Positions 13,653 to 26,870 of a stretch of 64,000 bases of DNA are shown here, in pieces. The notes beneath the pieces were generated by a model. It was not told where the DNA came from and did no database searches. It saw nothing but the letters and a program-made list of their open reading frames with translations. The stretch is from Cymbidium sinense (taxonomy: Eukaryota; Streptophyta; Magnoliopsida; Asparagales; Orchidaceae): the NCBI GenBank assembly GCA_021442155.1, contig JAKCPB010001372.1, positions 1-64,000 of the forward strand, given 5' to 3'. Position numbers and translations under genes: made by a program. The stretch's first letter is position 1, and every line of letters starts with the position of its first letter.

Positions 13653-13808
13653 ACTAAACTAAGCTAATAAATAATAAAATAATAATAACTAATAATAAAA
13701 CTAACTATAACTAATAACTAACTAATAATTATAATAATAACTAAACTAAGCTAATTAATAATAAAATAACAATAACTAATAATAAAACTAACTATAACTA
13801 ATAAATAA
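13653..13808. repeat. Local tandem duplication, period about 88 bp
   Basis: CTAAACTAAGCTAATAAATA, continuing to AATAATAAAACTAACTATAA, is repeated once with small changes (second copy from 13741). The non-standard word AAGCTAA marks both copies. Confidence 0.85.
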
Positions 13809-16800
13809 CTAATAATAACTAATAATAATAATAATAACCTAATAATAATAACTAAAAACTAATAATAATAAATTAATAAACTAAAAACTAAAACTAAAAC
13901 CTAATAATAACTAATAAAAAACTAACCTTAAAACTAACTAATAATAAACTAAAAAACTAACTAATAATAATAATAACTAATAAAACTAAAAAACATAAAC
14001 TAATAAACTAATAACTAATAATAAATAATTAATAAACTAAACCTAAAATCTAATAACTAATAAAACTAATAACTAAACTAATAACTAAAACTAACTAATA
14101 AATAATAAAAACTAATAAATAATTAATAATAAAAACTAATGAAGAAAACTAATAATAACTAATAATAACTAATAATAACCTAATAATAATAGACCTAAAA
14201 TAATAAAACTAAAAACTAATCAAACTATTAAACTAAACTAATAAAACTATTAATTAATAAACTAATAAAAACTAAACCTAATAATAAACTAAACTAACTA
14301 AATAAAAACAAACTAATAAAACAAAAATTAACTAATAATCATAATAATAATAATAAACTAATAAATAAAACTAACTAAAATACCAAATAACTAAATAAAA
14401 CTAATAAAAACTAAATAAACTAAATAACTAATAGCTAATAATAATAACTAAAAAACCTAAAAGTTAAACCTAAAACTAACTAATAATAACTAATATCTAA
14501 TAAAAGCTAAATAAATAATAAACTAATAACTAAATAATAATAATAATAATAATAATAACCTAAAAAACTAAATAATAAACTAACTAATAAAGCTAATAAA
14601 ACTAATAAAAACTAATAAACTAATAAATTGATAACTAATAAAACCTAATAATTAAACTAATAATTAATAAAATGAATAATAATAAAATAATTAACTAACT
14701 AATAAATAATAACTAAATAATAAAAACTTAAAACTAAAACAAATAACTAAACTAAAAACTAACTAATAATAACTAAATAAAACTAATAAACTAAAAACTA
14801 TAACTAATAACTAATAACTAATAACTAGTAATAATAAACTAATAAAACTAGTAACCAAACCTAATAACAAATAAAATAACTAAAAAACTAAGAAATAACT
14901 AATAACAAAGAAAACCTAACTAATAAACAAATAAACAAACTAAAACTAATAACTAATAAATAACTAGTAACTAATAATAACTAACTAAACTAAATAACTA
15001 ATAATAACTAAAATAAAACTAATAACTAATAAATAATAAAACCTAAGTAATAATAACTAACTAACTAATAATAAAACCTAAATAATAACTAAACTAACTA
15101 ACTAATAAAACTAATTAACTAATAACTAACTAATAAAAAACTAATAATAACTAATAACTAACTAATAACTAACTAACTAAATAAATAACTTAGTAAAAAT
15201 AAACTAATAAATAAATAATAATAACTAAAACTAAATAAATGAACAAAATTAACTAAACTAAAAAACTAACAAAACTAACTAATAACTAATAATAACTAAA
15301 ACTAATAATAAGTAATAAAACTAAATTAACTAAAATTAACTAATAATAACTAACTAATAAGTAAAACTAATAATAATAACTAAAACTAATAACTAATAAT
15401 AATAATAAAACTAATTATAACTAATTAATAAAATAAACAATAACTAATAACTAATAAATTAATAACTAATAACTAATTACTAATAACTAAATAAAAACCT
15501 AATAACTAAACTATTAATAAAACTAAAAACCTAAATAACTAACTAAAACTCAACCTATAACTAATAAAACTAATTAAAAAAATAAAGCTTATAAAAACTA
15601 ATATCTAATAACCTATAAATATAACTAATAACTAATAATAAAACCAAAAACTAATTAATAATAATAACTAATAACTAATAATAATAATGAAATACTAAAA
15701 TTAATAAAACTAATAAATTAATAATTAATAATAAAACTAATAATTAATAATAATAAGTATTACTAAACTAACGAAAAACTAATAAACTAAATAAATAATA
15801 AAAACTAAATAAAAACTAATAACTAATAACTAATGATAAATAACTAAGCTAAACCTAAAAACTAAACTAACTAACTAATGACTAACAAATAAAAACTAAT
15901 AAACTAATAACTAATAACTAGACCTAATAACCTAATAAAACTAACTAAAACTAATAAAACTAAATAATAAAATAATCTAACTAATAAACTAAAAAAAACT
16001 AACTAACTAACTAATAACTAAAAACTAAAAATAAAACTAACTAACTAATAACTAACTAAGCTAAAACTAACTAGCTAAACTAAAAAAGTAAAACAAATAA
16101 CAAACTAACTATAAACTAACTAAACTAAATAACTAACTAATAAAATAAAACTAACTAAATAAACTAACTAAACAAAAAAACTAACTAATAAACTATTAAC
16201 TAAAACTAACTAAAAATTAAAAACATAATAATAAAAACTAAACAACTAAACTAAACTAAAAACTAAACTAAACTAATAAACTAAATAACTAATAAACTAA
16301 ACTAATAAACTAAAAACTAACTAATAACTACTAATAACTAAACTAAATAACTAACTTATAATAATTAAACTAAATAAAATCTAAACTAACTAATAATTAA
16401 ACTAAAACTAATAATATAATAATAACAAACTAAAACTAAACTAATAAACTAAACTAATAATAATAACTAACTAATAAACTAAACAAAAAAACTAATAATA
16501 TTAACTAATCACTAATAAAACTAAAATAAAATAACTAACTAAGCTAATAAGAAATAATAAGTAAATAAACTAAAACAAATAATAATAATAAATAATCAAA
16601 CCAAATGACTAATAAAACTAAAACTAACTAAGTTAAAACCAAGCCTAAATAATAACTAAACTAATAACTAGCTAATAAAAAGTAATAACTAATAACTAAT
16701 AACTAAACTAATAAACTAATAATAAACTAATAATTAATTAATAATAACTTACTAACTAATAACTATTAAACCTAATAATAATAAACTAATAAATAAATAA

Positions 16801-17974
16801 ATAAATAATAAAACTAATAAAAATAAACTAAGAAATAATAGTAACTAAAACTAATACCAAAACTAATAACAAAAACTGGGCTAAATAATAACTAAACTAA
16901 ATAACTAACTAATAAAAAAACTAATTAGATAAACTAGCTAAACTAAAAACTAACTAATAAACTAATAACTAACACTAACTAAAAACTAAAAATCTAATAA
17001 TAAAAAGTAAATAACTAAATTAAACTAAATTAATAAACTAAATTTCAAATAAACTAAACTAATAAACTAACTAACTAATAACTAATAATAACTAAGTAAT
17101 AATAACTAAACTAAATAACGAATTAATAATAACTAGTAATTGATAAACTAATAACTAAACTAACTAACTAATGATAAAAAAACTAAAAACTAATAATAAA
17201 TAACTAACTAAACTAAAACTAACTAAGTAATAATAACTAAACTAACAATTAAACTAATAACTAATAACTAACTAATAAACTAAACTAAAAACCTAATAAT
17301 AATAACTAAAAGGTAATAATTAATAAAACTATATAAAATAACTAACTAACTAATAAAATAAAAGTAAATAAACTAATAACTAAAATAATAAAACTAATAA
17401 ACTAACTAATAAATAAACTAAACCAAATAAATAATAAATAATAACTAATAAAAATAATAAACTAATAACTAATAAAGTAATAATAACTAATAATAACTAA
17501 TACCTTATATAATAATAAATTAAATAAATAAATAAAAATAAAACTAATCAAAACTAATAATAACTAGTAATAACAAAAAACTAACTAAAACTAAATAACT
17601 AAATATTAAATAAACTAACTAAATATTAATTAACAAAAAAACTAACTAATAAAGTAATAACTAAAACTTACTAAAACTAAAACATAATAATAAAACTAAA
17701 TAACTAAACTAAACTAAAAACTAAACTAATAATAAACTCCAATAAACTAAAAAACTAACTAATAACTAATAACTAAAACTAAATAGCTAATTAATAATAA
17801 CTAATTAATAATAACTAACTAATAATTAAAAAACTAAAAACTAATAATAAATAACTAACTAAACTAAAACTAACTAATTAATAATAACTAATAAACAATA
17901 ACTAATAATAATAAACTACACTAAACTAATAATATTAACTAAAAGTAATAATAATAAATCTAAATAAAATAACT

Positions 17975-18985
17975 AACTAACTAATAATAAATAATAAAGT
18001 ATTAAACTAATAACTAATAATAATAACTAATAAAACTAATAACTAATAAAAACTAAAACTAAAACTAAACTAAACTAATAATAATTTAATAGCTAAGTAA
18101 TAACTAATTAATAAAAACTAATAACTAATAAGTAATAACTAAACTAATAAACTAATAATAAACTAATAACTAACTAATATATAATAAACCTAATAATAAT
18201 AAACTAATAAATAAAAAAATTAATAATAAAACTAATAAAAACTAATTAATAAATAATAACTAATAACTAAAACTAATAACTAAACTAACTAATAAATTAA
18301 CTAAGCTAAATAATTAACTAACTAATAACTAATAAAATAACTAACTAAACTAATAATAAATAACTAAACTAATAAAATGATGTAATAAAAAAAAATAACT
18401 TAAAATAAACCTAATAATAAAACTAACTAAATTAATAAATAAATAAACTAACTAATAAAACTAACTAAATAACTAAAATAATAATTAATAACAAAACTAA
18501 TAAATAATAATAACTAAAAACTAAAATAATAAATAAAATATAAATAATAATAACTAAATTATCCAATAATGGTAATAAAAAAATAACTAACTAACTAATA
18601 AATAACTTATAAAACTAATAACTAATAAATAAATAAAACTAATAATAACTAAATAATAACTAACTAATAACCTAACTAATAATTAAACTAATAACTAAAA
18701 AAAGTAATAACTAATAAACTAAAACTAATAATAACTAACTAACATATTAATAACTAATAACTAAACTAATAACTAAAATAAAAAATTACTAAACTAATTA
18801 ACTAATAACAAAAAGCTAAACTAATAAAACCTAAAAAAACTAATAACTAAAACAAACTAATTAAAACTAAAATAATAATTAAATAAGTAAACTAATAACT
18901 AATAATTAAAAAAACTAACCTAATAAATAATAATAATAATAATAATAAACTAATAAAACTAATAACTAAACTAAATAAAATAAAA
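17975..18985 (+). repeat. Higher-order block, copy B (direct mate 7970-8990)
   Basis: Colinear with 7970-8990 at an offset of about 10 kb. Shared anchors are AAATAACTTATAAAACTAAT at 18600, CTAACCTAATAAATAATAAT before an AAT tract at 18915, and CTAATAACTAAACTAAATAA after it. The copy stops just before the retrotransposon edge. Confidence 0.8.
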
Positions 18986-21171
18986 CTAACAAATAAATAA
19001 TAATAAAACTCGCCACTGACCTCTTCGATGAAAAGAGTTCTTTAAAGTGTGTCGGTGGAATTTTTGGAAGGCATATGAGATAGTAAATAAGACATTACCT
19101 AGAGATTTCATCCTCATTTTGCATGAACTTTAGATCTGGTTCTAGGTTTCCTATAGACACAAGCCCCTGTAGTTAATTATCCCTCCCAATAAGTGAGAGA
19201 GAACTATCAATTAAGGCTAGTCATTAGATCATTGAATGCATAGCGTATAGTAGCGGCATGTACAGTTTTAGAATTTAGATCATGAAATTTATCATTTCAG
19301 CTTAAACCGGATGGTTGGGTAAATGATGACGTGCCCGATCTAGATCCCATGGTTTCGTGATCCCGGGCAGTCGCGATCCCTAGTCTACTTAGTCAGAGGA
19401 GGTAGTCAACCCAACCTAATAGAAGGATCCTCATCAGTAACACATGTGTTACGTCATCCAACAAATCCTTATAGACCTGGGGTGGTGTTTGTCTAAGGAG
19501 ACAGTCTTAAGTCTACCTTAGCAGACAGAGGACTATTTGCCCTATCAAGTATACCATATGATTCACAACTCAAAGGGCAGAGTCATTGGAGAGCATACGA
19601 GCTATAGTCATGGTCGTAATAGAATGGAGCTAGACTGGCCAAACCACCTTATTAGAGGACTCTAATCATAACTGCTTCATCTGTGGAGTCTACCGGCCAA
19701 GCCATGTAGTTTAGAGGACACAGGTCATGTCCTTACTAGCATGAGATTGATTGAGAGTGAACATAGCAGAACAGTTGATTTAACATTGGCTCCTTTATGA
19801 GCTAGAGTTTTCTTAATTTATCACCACCGATAAATAGTTGCGAAAGGTGGATAGATTGGATTTAATTTTAAGCCTTTAATGATAGAGTTTCATTTGAGTA
19901 ATTTTAGATTTATATTTGATTTGAGTTAATTTGATTAGAAAGATTGATTAATTTGAATATGTTTAAGAGCTTTAGATCCTGTCAACTCTGTTTAGCTACT
20001 AACAGAGGATTAGATCTACTGCCATCTAACAGAATCAGTTTCTCAGATAGTTTATTGATTTGAAACTCTTATTATAGGTTTTTAGATTTTGTTAACTCGG
20101 ACCCAGTCCTAAGACTAAACTGTGAAGCAACATTAGATTGATTTTTGATTTGAGTTGAAAAATTGATTAGTTTGAATACATTTAAGAGCTTTAGATCATG
20201 TCAACTCTGTTTAGCTACTAACAGAGGAGTAGATCTACTGTCACCTGACAGAATCAATTTCTCAGATATTTTACTGATTTGAAACTCTTATTATAGATTT
20301 TTTAGGTTTTATTAACCCAGACCCAGTCATAAGACTAATCAAGGAAGCAACCTATGCAGCATCCTTAGATACTTGAATTTAAATATTTAGCATAGTGTCG
20401 GGGTACATGCGGGTGTTGATAGCTTAGCTAATTTCATCTAATTAATGAAATTATTGATCTTGAAAATCATAATTAGAATGAAATTCATTAATTTTTGATT
20501 AAAGGAGGTCCTATAATTTTTTGTGGATTTTAATTTAGTATCGCCTTCTATCTGCTTGTACAAAGGGTTACAGATTCGATGGCAAAGAAGGCATTTTGAT
20601 TTAGATTGTAGTTTAGAACACTACTGACAGTTAGTTTACTTGTTGAGTTTTTGTAATTCTCCCAACTTGATTATGCTTAATTTACATCAATTTTAACAAG
20701 TTATGTCGATTTCAGTGTTTGTTGCTTTAGCCCCACTTATGCTTATTGGCTAGCATAATAATCACTTCCACATCCGTATATGAGTTATTAAACTCAATTA
20801 GGATTTATCCTTAGATTTTGAGTTTATTGCAAGTATGTTGTGAGTTTATCATTAGTCCCCAAATTCCAATTAAAACTTGCTTAATTTTGAGAAATTTGCA
20901 ATAAAAAGGAACTCACTTTACTGCTTTAATTTAAGGCATCGAAGTTTGCAATTAGAGTTTGTGAGTTTAATATTGGCCTCCCAAAGTTTATTAGTTTAAT
21001 ATTAGCCTCCCCCAAAATTTACTTGCATTTTAAATGAATGTTATTTTTTTTTTCAAAGTTTGCTTTAAAAGCTCTCCCCCTTTTTTGTTTGTCGCTTTTC
21101 AGTTTAAAATTAGTTGCAAGTTTCCCTATTTAGCTCTCCTAAGTCAAGTCATTTTACCCTCCCATATTTTT

Positions 21172-21640
21172 TCTAAGTCAAAAGATTTGATGAAATTTTG
21201 GCGACCTCGATCATCCCCCACGTCGGTGCATCGGTATTTTGGCTTCAGTGCAGCTCTCTTGAGGGTAGCAAGTGGTGTCTTGCAACACCGCAGTCGAGTT
21301 TTCATCTCATCATGCCCTCTTGAGCACAACGAGGCCTTCAAAGCTAAAAAAAGACAAATACAATATAAATTCATTCCCCCCTCTTTTTCTAAGTCTAGAA
21401 TTTAGACAAAATTTGGCTGACCTCGTCCCCATGTAGAGGCATCGGGGGCTTTGGCTACTGGTATGCCCTCTTGAGCATAGAGTGGTGTCTTCGCACCACA
21501 TTGAGTTTTCATCGTTGCGCGCCGCAACGAGGCATTCAAACTTGAAAAAAGACAAATACAATATATATTCATTCCCGCCTCTTTTTTTTAAGTCTGGAAA
21601 TTAGACAAAATTTTGGCAGCATTTTGTCTATGGGGAGAGA
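21172..21640 (-). repeat. Tandem repeats of about 200 bp in the left LTR
   Basis: Units start near 21172, 21389 and 21589, each with TAAGTC followed by an A/G-rich stretch and AAAATTTTGGC. Each continues with a GCCCTCTTGAGC motif and AACGAGGCCTTCAAA. The right LTR has the same set at about 31647, 31874 and 32331. Confidence 0.8.
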
Positions 21641-21896
21641 CATCTAACAAGTGTTTGTCTTACTCGGTACACCCTCTTGGCATAGCGAGTGGTGTCTTGC
21701 AACACCACAGCCTATTTTTTCATCCCGTCGCGCCCTCTTGAGCACAACAAGGTCTTCAAACCTGCAAAGTAACACAAGCATGTATATATATTCACATTCA
21801 CAAATCCCACATGTTCTGACATATTTTGCGGCGCGCTGTAGTGCCCGACAAAGGAACGAGGTTAGGTATGCGATTGGAAATGTAAGGTAAGGAGTG

Positions 21897-22240
21897 CGAT
21901 GCCAAAAATTGAAAGAAGAATACGCCTCTTGATGATGTTCTTACCCCGATTTTGTAGCGAAGCGAAGGTAGGAAGGCTACAGGGAGTGCGACGCCAAAAA
22001 TCAAAAGAAGAATTCACCTCTTGATGATGTTCTTCCCTCAATTTGTGGCGTAGCAAAAAACTAGAAGACTACGATCGCGAGGAAACCAAAGGAAGAATTC
22101 CTTAACGATGTTCTTCTCAATTCCAAGATAGAAGACTACAGGTGTGCGATGCAAGAAACCGAAGGAAGAATTCACCTCTTGATGATGTTCTTCCCCCGAT
22201 TCATGATGAAGCGCAAACTGGATAGGAAAAAAAAGGTTGC
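21897..22240 (-). repeat. Tandem repeats of about 110 bp in the left LTR
   Basis: Four degenerate units contain GAAGAATTCACCTCTTGATG and ATGTTCTTCCC. The third is shortened. Matching units lie at 32625-32945 in the right LTR. Short open frames over this stretch are incidental. Confidence 0.75.
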
Positions 22241-22244
22241 AGAC

Positions 22245-23010
22245 TATTTTACAGGCTGTAGGAATGGCTGGACGGGCCTTGGAAAGGAGGCTGGTGGGTT
22301 GGGCGCAGGTCAGGCGCGGGTTGAGCTGTTGGATTTGAGGCCATGGGCTTGTGGGCTACAGAATTTGAGGCCACGGGCTGATGAGCTGGGCCGAATAGAG
22401 GAGATACGCATGCGGGACGGGTTGCTAGCGACGTAATGATGGTGGGCCAGAGCTGTGTACACAAGAAGGCAGGGCGGGCCGGTGTTGAACAGGCTGGAGC
22501 AGAGCGGGCCAGAGCATGGGATTACGACACTGAAATGGGTCAGTGGATGGGTTCGCGGGTAGCGCAGAATGGATGCTAGGCTGGGTTGTGGGCACGCGGA
22601 AGCGGAGCAGGCTGGGTCGTCGGGTCGCAGACTGCAGTCGCAGGATGTGCGGCGCGCTCGGGCATGGGTCACGGCAGCAGGCCGCGACGGGTCACAGAAC
22701 GGTGAGATTGCAATGTGGGTCGGTGGAGCGTGCGGTCTCGATGCAGGTCAATGGGCTTTGGCCGGGTCATGGCAGTGGGTCGCAGAACGATAGGATTGCA
22801 CCGCGAGTCGGCGGAGCACTGGGTCTCGGTGCGGGTCAGGCGGGAGTGGATCGCACAGGTGCGCGGCGGGATTGCCAACGGTGGGTTTTGTGGGTACGAT
22901 TACACAGTGGAAAAAGGAACGACAGTGCGGTGGTGCCACACGAATTTGGCCGGAGTGGGCTGTGCTAATTTGGATTTGCAGAATTTCGCCGAAGCGCGCC
23001 GAACGGAGGA
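22245..23010 (-). repeat. GC-rich tract in the left LTR with short internal repeats
   Basis: About 0.75 kb of strongly GC-rich sequence in an AT-rich window. Units of about 89 bp with GGGTCGGTGGAGCG and CAGAACG motifs repeat near 22692 and 22781. Overlapping open frames exist on both strands, but they have low-complexity composition, no recognisable domain, and are not conserved as frames in the right LTR copy. I treat the tract as non-coding LTR sequence. Confidence 0.75.
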
Positions 23011-23280
23011 AATCGAGAGAGAGGTGGGAGAATTTTTTTTTCTTTTTACCTTTTGTTTTTTCTATTTTCTGATCAGAGAGAGAGAGGAATGAAGAGGAAG
23101 AGAAATGTGGGGAGTTGGAATAACATGGGAGGTTGCCAAAAGTGGAAAAATAGAGTAGGAGGAGTAGTTTTATTTTTTTATTTTCTAAGAAAACTGAAAA
23201 TAGAAATGGGGTAATTTGGGATTTTAAATTAATTTTAAATTAATTTAAATTATTTTAATTTGGTTTCATCGATAAATTCA

Positions 23281-23294
23281 CAATATATATATAT
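23281..23294 (-). promoter_or_regulatory. Possible TATA-like run in the left LTR
   Basis: CAATATATATATATC, about 0.5 kb inside the LTR from its TG start on the minus strand, is conserved in the right LTR at 33988-33999. The position would suit a U3 promoter, but AT richness makes chance likely. Confidence 0.25.
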
Positions 23295-23792
23295 CAATTT
23301 AGGAAATTCCATTTATTATCGTAATTAGCTCAGTTTATGAGGATTCTTGGTCGGTGCCAAATTGAGTCAATTTCAGATCGAAATGCACGCCGCTACTTTC
23401 GACAGCTTAATTTTTATGCAAACTTGTCTGAATTGAGTGTGAATAGTCACATTTTATAGATTTTGATGTTTTAAAGCAAACGGAGCAATCAATTTCATGA
23501 ACGGAGGTTATTTGGCCATCGTCATAGTTTCTTTGATATGTATGCATCGTTGATAGCGGCTTAATTTGATCATTAGATTTTGCAATATCTATATTCTAAT
23601 TGATTTCAACATTCTGAATGAAACGACGAAGTTCGTTCATCAATCGGAGGTCATTTCGACCATTTTTGGTGACATCCAGTGCATTTTGAACCCCGATTTG
23701 CGCACTGTCGCTTCTGAAGTCCGTCGAATTAGACTTACGGGCTTGTTTTGATTTATGACACATATATGGAGGTCAAAAAATACCCCCCAACA

Positions 23793-25630
23793 AATGTGAT
23801 TCACACATGAAGAGAGTCACGTTTGTTAAAAACTGGTTGACCATTTATCGGCTAACTTGGATCATTTTCGATCCTTGATAAACTACGAACTTTGGGGGTT
23901 TACCATTAGTATGATGCCTTATTCAGGACATGCTAAATAATGGGCTTGACCGATTTATCAGAATTGACTTGTCGGATTGATAAGAGCTCTTACACCATCT
24001 ACTTTCTCCTTCAATGGCTTTGTTGAAGATCTCTTTCTTTTATGTTCTTGTAGATTTGAGTCTCCTCAAACCTTAGCTTTGAGCTTGGTTGAGTTTGATG
24101 GAGGAATTGATCTGCTTATTTTGATGAAGGACACCACTGGGGAATCAGTTTATCCGTGCTTGGTCAAATTTGAAATTTCTTCTATCCTACCTTTGAGCTT
24201 GACGGACTTGATGAAGGATTGATCTGATTTGTCAATATTGACTTGTCAGGAAGTGTATGTAAGCCATGAACCTTGCTTCTTTGCTTTGTGGTCGTTGAAG
24301 GATATATCTGATGACCCACGGCTTATATAGGGTCAATGTTGAGTTATTAGTCTAGCAAAGAGTGCTTTAATAGACTGAATAACCATAAAATTCCTTTAGT
24401 TCGGCCATCAACTTTTATATGAACTATGGAATTTCATCCTCAATCCTATGCTTTCTGCTTTGACAGACTTGATGAGGAGATAGGCTTTGATTTGTGCTTT
24501 GAGCTTGATCAGATCATTTGAGAATAGATTGAAATATCTCATTGCAGGTAATATGAAGATTGATTTGAGGTAGCCCTGAATTGAGCGTTTCCTTATATTG
24601 CCTTGATCTATCAATCAAGTAGAGAGATCTATTGGATCCTACTTGCTTGTGATCACTAAGTTGGATCTGGTTTGAGATTGAACAGCTATCGTCTTTGAAC
24701 TGAAGAGTAAGGGCTCATTTACTGAGGCCTTTTCTTATGGCTTGTTGAGTGAAGAGAGCGTCAGCAACTTAACCATATTTGAGCTTATCGAGTTTGACCT
24801 TTAGAACTTACTCGAGTCTTTGACTTAAGCTGTAGTGGGTTGGTATTTTTATCATCAGACTGACGAACGGGGGCTCTTTCACTGTGGCCTTTCTTGCGGC
24901 TTGTTAAGTGAGGAGAGCGTTAGCAACTCGGCCATTTGTGGGCTTGTTGAGTTTGACCTTTAGAACCCATCTGTGTCCTAGACTTTAGGATGTAGAGGTT
25001 GATGTTTCTCCGACTCAATTGATTGAAGCTTATGAAATTGGGAGTTCTTCTGACTTGATCTCCAGAATTTGACAAATCTTGGAGATAATTTTTTTTTGAC
25101 ATTTAGGGTTGTCCTTTCATGTATAGAAATAGATTCTTTTTGCTCCTACAAGACTCTGTAACTTAATAGAAATTATGGATATATCCAGGGATTTTAGCAT
25201 AAAGCTTGATGTCAACCTGAATAAGAATATATTTAAGGATCTCATCTTTTGGCACGATGTCAACTCAAATAAATTTAATATAAACTAAAAAAATGCCCTA
25301 TGTCTTGTAGGGGAAATTCTAAAGTACATTTAAGAGAATTTTTCAAATAAAAATATACAAATACATCCATATTTGAATTGATGTAATATAAAAGAGATTT
25401 TAGCATACAACATTGATTTCACCTATATATAAAAATTTTAAAAATGCCCCTATGTAACAGGGGAATTTTCACGGAAAAGTTTTTCATCTAGAGTATGTTT
25501 ATTTATGGATCTCAGCATGATGCATGATGTCAACATAAATATTCATACTAAAAAAATGCCCCTTGTCTTGCAGGGGGATTTCTATTATACTTTGGAATGT
25601 ATTTATCATGTATAATACTTTTTTAGGTAA
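23793..25630 (-). other. Retrotransposon 3' internal region, non-coding, repeat-rich
   Basis: This lies between the integrase end and the 3' LTR, where Tat elements commonly carry a long non-coding or poorly conserved stretch. No domain is recognisable. Two copies of about 150 bp occur at 24705-24850 and 24860-25000 (motifs GGGCTC, GAGAGCG, GAGTTTGACCTTTAGAAC). Three or four degenerate copies of 130-190 bp lie at 25180-25620, each with GATGTCAAC and ATGCCCC. No clear polypurine tract precedes the 3' LTR: the bases next to 23792 read AATGTGATTCACAC. Confidence 0.7.
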
Positions 25631-25639
25631 CGACCGTTG

Positions 25640-26870
25640 ATTGGCGACATTGGTCTTTCACCCTTTAGGTTGATGAGTTAGTATGCCCCTCCTTGATACA
25701 CTTTTTCAATGACAAAAGGGCCTTCCCAATTAGGCTAAAATTTGCCACCAAATTTTTGATTGGGAATAATTGGTCTTCTCAGCACTATGACCAATTCTTC
25801 TTTTTGGAATGTTCGAGGCCGCACCGAATGGTCAAAAGCCCTAGACATCTTTGCTTGATAGACTTCTATATTTTGATGAGCTTGTAATCTAACTTCATCA
25901 AGCACGTCAAGTTCCTCCATTCTTAGACGAGCATTTTGATCTTCAGTTAGATTGTATTGGATGGCTACTCAAAGTGAAGGCAACTCAACTTCAAGTGGAA
26001 GAACTATTTCAGTTCCAAATACCAGTAAATAGGGAGTGGCTTTAGTCGGTGTCTTGTAGGTAGTTTGATATGCCTACAGAGCCTCTACTAGCTTGGTATG
26101 CTATTTTCTCTTATTTTTGGTGAGAATCTTCTTAAGCAGCTTGACTAATGTTTTGTTGAAGGCCTCTGCCAAGCCATTTGCTCTTGGATTATATATTGAA
26201 GAGTATCGTCAATCAATTTTGTGTCGATCAATGAATCTATAAATCTTTGCACTTTTGAAAGTTGTGCCATTATCAAAAATTATTCATCATGGCACTCCAA
26301 ATCTATAGACCACATTATACGTGAAGAAGTTGATCACTTTCGTCGTGATAACTTCTTTAAATGGGGTAGCTTCACCAGAAGTAGTCGTCCCTAGGATGAA
26401 GCGTATACGGCGATGGTGGATCAATTAGTCCAATTACATATGTACCCCAACATTCGAATGGCCAGGATGCTATTGTTGGGTGTAATGGATTTGGAGGTTG
26501 ATGGATGAGATCCCCATGTACTTGACACTGATGACACTTCTTAGCGTGATTAATAGAGTCTCTCGCCACAGATGGCCAATAATAACCCACCCTTTTGATC
26601 TTTACTGCCATCTTGGGACCTGACTAATGTGCACCATAAAGTCCTTCATGAACTTCAACCATCACTTTGCTAGCTTCATCTACACCTAGACATCGTAGCC
26701 ACATTTGTTCAAAGGATCTACGATATAAAGTGTTGTTGATGAAAGCATAGCATAGCATTCTGTTTTAGATTTGAGCTACTAGTGATTTATTACTTGGTAA
26801 TTTTTCTTCTTTAAAATAGTTGATGAAGGCTTGCCTCCAATCACATGACTCTTCTACAACAAAGGCTTCA
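25640..26870 (-). pseudogene. Retrotransposon integrase, decayed
   Basis: Integrase inserts the DNA copy into the genome. From high to low coordinates: an upstream linker with LYRRSFEQMWLRCLG; the zinc-finger part with GAH and CHQCQVHGD (26500-26640); the core starting WPFECWGTYVIG (26430-26470); DNGTTF near 26270; a Glu in NGLAEAFNKT near 26165; and the C-terminal stretch LDEVRLQAHQNIEVYQAKMS (25850-25905) through GPFVIEKVYQGGAY to about 25680. The second catalytic Asp (26272-26274) and the Glu (26164-26166) keep exactly 35 residues between them. The first catalytic Asp is Tyr (codon 26438-26440). The distance from that codon to the second Asp is not a multiple of three, and several in-frame stops occur (for example 25735-25737). 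This fits a dead Tat-type integrase. Its C-terminal part has a second copy at 27749-27962. Confidence 0.92.

Larger units (their letters stand above)
6775..19007. repeat. Low-complexity CTAA/TAA array, A-rich strand on top
   Basis: This 12 kb array is made of the words CTAA, TAA and extra A, with few G. It is the same material as 1-4968 on the opposite strand. The frequent sporadic changes are CTAA to GTAA and AACTAA to AGCTAA. No gene is possible, since TAA and TAG occur in every frame. It contains segmental copies shared with 17975-18985, 34512-35000, 42243-45390 (inverted) and 56440-57500. It ends where the left LTR of the retrotransposon starts. Confidence 0.95.
19008..23792 (-). repeat. 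Left LTR (3' LTR of the minus-strand element)
   Basis: Matches 29530-34511 in order from GACCTCTTCGATGAAAAGAG to GACACATATATGGAGGTC. Its inner end is ATACCCCCCAACA (to 23792), that is TGTTGGGGGGTAT on the minus strand, a typical TG start. The outer end lacks the terminal TGTGGGCTCCG present in the right LTR, and the array begins directly. It contains three degenerate units of about 200 bp, four of about 110 bp, and a GC-rich tract. Confidence 0.9.

Noticed and set aside
1..19007. A gene encoded by TTAGTTATT-type sequence in an alternative code
   Set aside because: Frames change every few words through 3/4-base mixing, so no constant reading would survive even if stops were reassigned.
21034..23092. 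Many overlapping open frames of 60-141 codons on both strands
   Set aside because: They lie in LTR tandem repeats and the GC-rich tract, overlap in conflicting frames, have no domain, and are not kept as frames in the other LTR.
23566..24614. Short open frames beside the left LTR
   Set aside because: No recognisable domains; they lie in LTR or in the repeat-rich 3' internal region.
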